Assembly (NCBI GenBank): GCA_040414495.1
Contig: JBEDUI010000209.1
Span: forward strand, 1 to 22,748
Source: DATAVB01 sp040414495
GTDB taxonomy: Bacteria > Actinomycetota > Actinomycetes > Mycobacteriales > QHCD01
Reading direction: 5' to 3'
DNA length: 22,748 nt
Below, one piece after another: positions 22,049 to 22,748 of the stretch. Position numbers and translations under genes: made by a program. The notes below the pieces were generated by a model. That model saw nothing but the letters and a program-made list of their open reading frames with translations, did not search any database and was not told the DNA's origin. How positions within the stretch are numbered: position 1 is the stretch's first letter; each line of letters starts with the position of its first letter.

Positions 22049-22748
22049 GTGGTCGATCACCGCAGCCGGGTGCCACGTACCGACGCGGTCCTGGCCGATC
22101 CCGCCGTGGCGCGGGCGATTCGGCGGCTGGGCCGCGACCGGGTGAAGGCCGCCGTCGGCGAGGCGCAGCAGGCCTGCCGCGCCGGGCAGGTCCCGCCCGA
22201 ACGGGTCGTCGCTGTGGCGCTGGCCCGGCTACCGGAGACGGCGAGCACCCTGCGGGCCGTCATCAACGCGACCGGCGTCCTGCTGCACACGAACCTGGGC
22301 CGGGCACCGCTCTCGGCCGCGGCTCGGGAAGCCTTGGCGCAGGCGGCCGGGGTCACCGACGTGGAGCTGGATCTGGCTACGGGCCAGCGCGGTCGCCGCG
22401 GTCGGGGCACGCTCGCCGCGCTCGCGGCCCGGGTACCCGAGGCGGGCGCGGTGCATGTGGTCAACAACAACGCCGCCGCGCTGGTACTGGCGGCGACCGC
22501 ACTGGCGCAGGACCGGGAGATCGTGGTCAGCCGGGGCGAACTGGTCGAGATCGGTGACGGTTTCCGGCTGCCCGACCTGCTGGCCTCGACCGGCGCGCGG
22601 CTGCACGAGGTCGGCACGACCAACCGCACCGTACGGGCCGACTATCTCGCGGCGATCGGGCCGCGGACCGGCTTCGTACTCAAGGTCCACCCGTCGAACT
22701 TTGTCATCTCCGGGTTCACCGCCGACGTACCGATCGATCAACTGACCG
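22049..22748 (+). CDS. selA: L-seryl-tRNA(Sec) selenium transferase SelA, 5' part
   Basis: SelA is a PLP enzyme that converts Ser-tRNA(Sec) to Sec-tRNA(Sec) using selenophosphate, so the organism probably makes selenoproteins. About 233 residues are visible. The N-terminal tRNA-contact region includes VPRTDAVLADP and RVKAAVGEAQQACRAG; VINATGVLLHTNLGRAPLS is the SelA hallmark, followed by VHVVNNNAAALVLAATAL and LKVHPSNFVISGFT. The PLP lysine lies beyond the window. GTG 22049 gives the usual start just ahead of VPRTD; GTG 22016 is an alternative, and no clear ribosome-binding site helps. An AT-richer stretch (21960-22015) upstream may hold the promoter. selB is expected downstream but is not visible. 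Confidence 0.92.
   Translation, partial: MVDHRSRVPRTDAVLADPAVARAIRRLGRDRVKAAVGEAQQACRAGQVPPERVVAVALARLPETASTLRAVINATGVLLHTNLGRAPLSAAAREALAQAAGVTDVELDLATGQRGRRGRGTLAALAARVPEAGAVHVVNNNAAALVLAATALAQDREIVVSRGELVEIGDGFRLPDLLASTGARLHEVGTTNRTVRADYLAAIGPRTGFVLKVHPSNFVISGFTADVPIDQLT

Overview
The window is high-GC DNA from an actinobacterium. This is supported by the strong G/C bias at third codon positions, frequent GTG/TTG starts, a Pkn-type kinase next to an FHA protein, two Acg-type nitroreductases, a tandem universal stress protein (USP) and DosR-like boxes. The genus cannot be fixed from the sequence. No rRNA, tRNA, CRISPR array or intact transposase was found.

Layout. (1) 1-9224 is a cell-surface/polysaccharide and signalling block. 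It holds a secreted GH76 mannanase, a kinase-FHA pair in which the kinase has a two-lobed extracellular region, and a secreted parallel beta-helix protein, all on the minus strand. A plus-strand pair follows: a membrane-anchored Pro/Ser/Thr-rich protein and a deacetylase-glycosyltransferase (NodB-GT2) fusion. (2) 9225-10195 is a 970-bp non-coding stretch of degenerate repeats. (3) 10196-13048 is a small catabolic-looking module: an Ldh2-type dehydrogenase diverging from a translationally coupled DapA-like aldolase/lyase and PhyH-type oxygenase. (4) 13049-13766 is a second repeat island, with inverted and direct copies of one motif plus a 30-bp tandem array. (5) 13767-16491 is a divergent MFS exporter/TetR pair sharing a palindromic operator, followed by a GNAT acetyltransferase. 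(6) 16496-21274 is a stress cluster: USP, small membrane protein and Acg nitroreductase on minus, and zinc alcohol dehydrogenase and a second Acg nitroreductase on plus. (7) 21284-21869 is a 225-bp element with 21-bp terminal inverted repeats abutting the stop codon of a small Cys/His protein. (8) 22049 to the edge is the 5' part of selA.

The most interesting reading is region 6. At least two sites fit the core GGGAC(C/T)NNNGNCCC of the mycobacterial DosR/DevR box. One sits directly upstream of a CATAAT -10 hexamer in front of the first Acg gene; the other lies in the USP/dehydrogenase divergent region, where two weaker sites also occur. USPs and Acg nitroreductases are classic DosR regulon members in Mycobacterium tuberculosis, so this looks like a compact hypoxia/dormancy regulon that also recruits an alcohol dehydrogenase and an uncharacterised four-helix membrane protein. 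Other points of note are the inverted-repeat families, the MITE-like element, a probable CTG start overlapping a stop codon, and a probable leaderless TetR transcript next to its operator.
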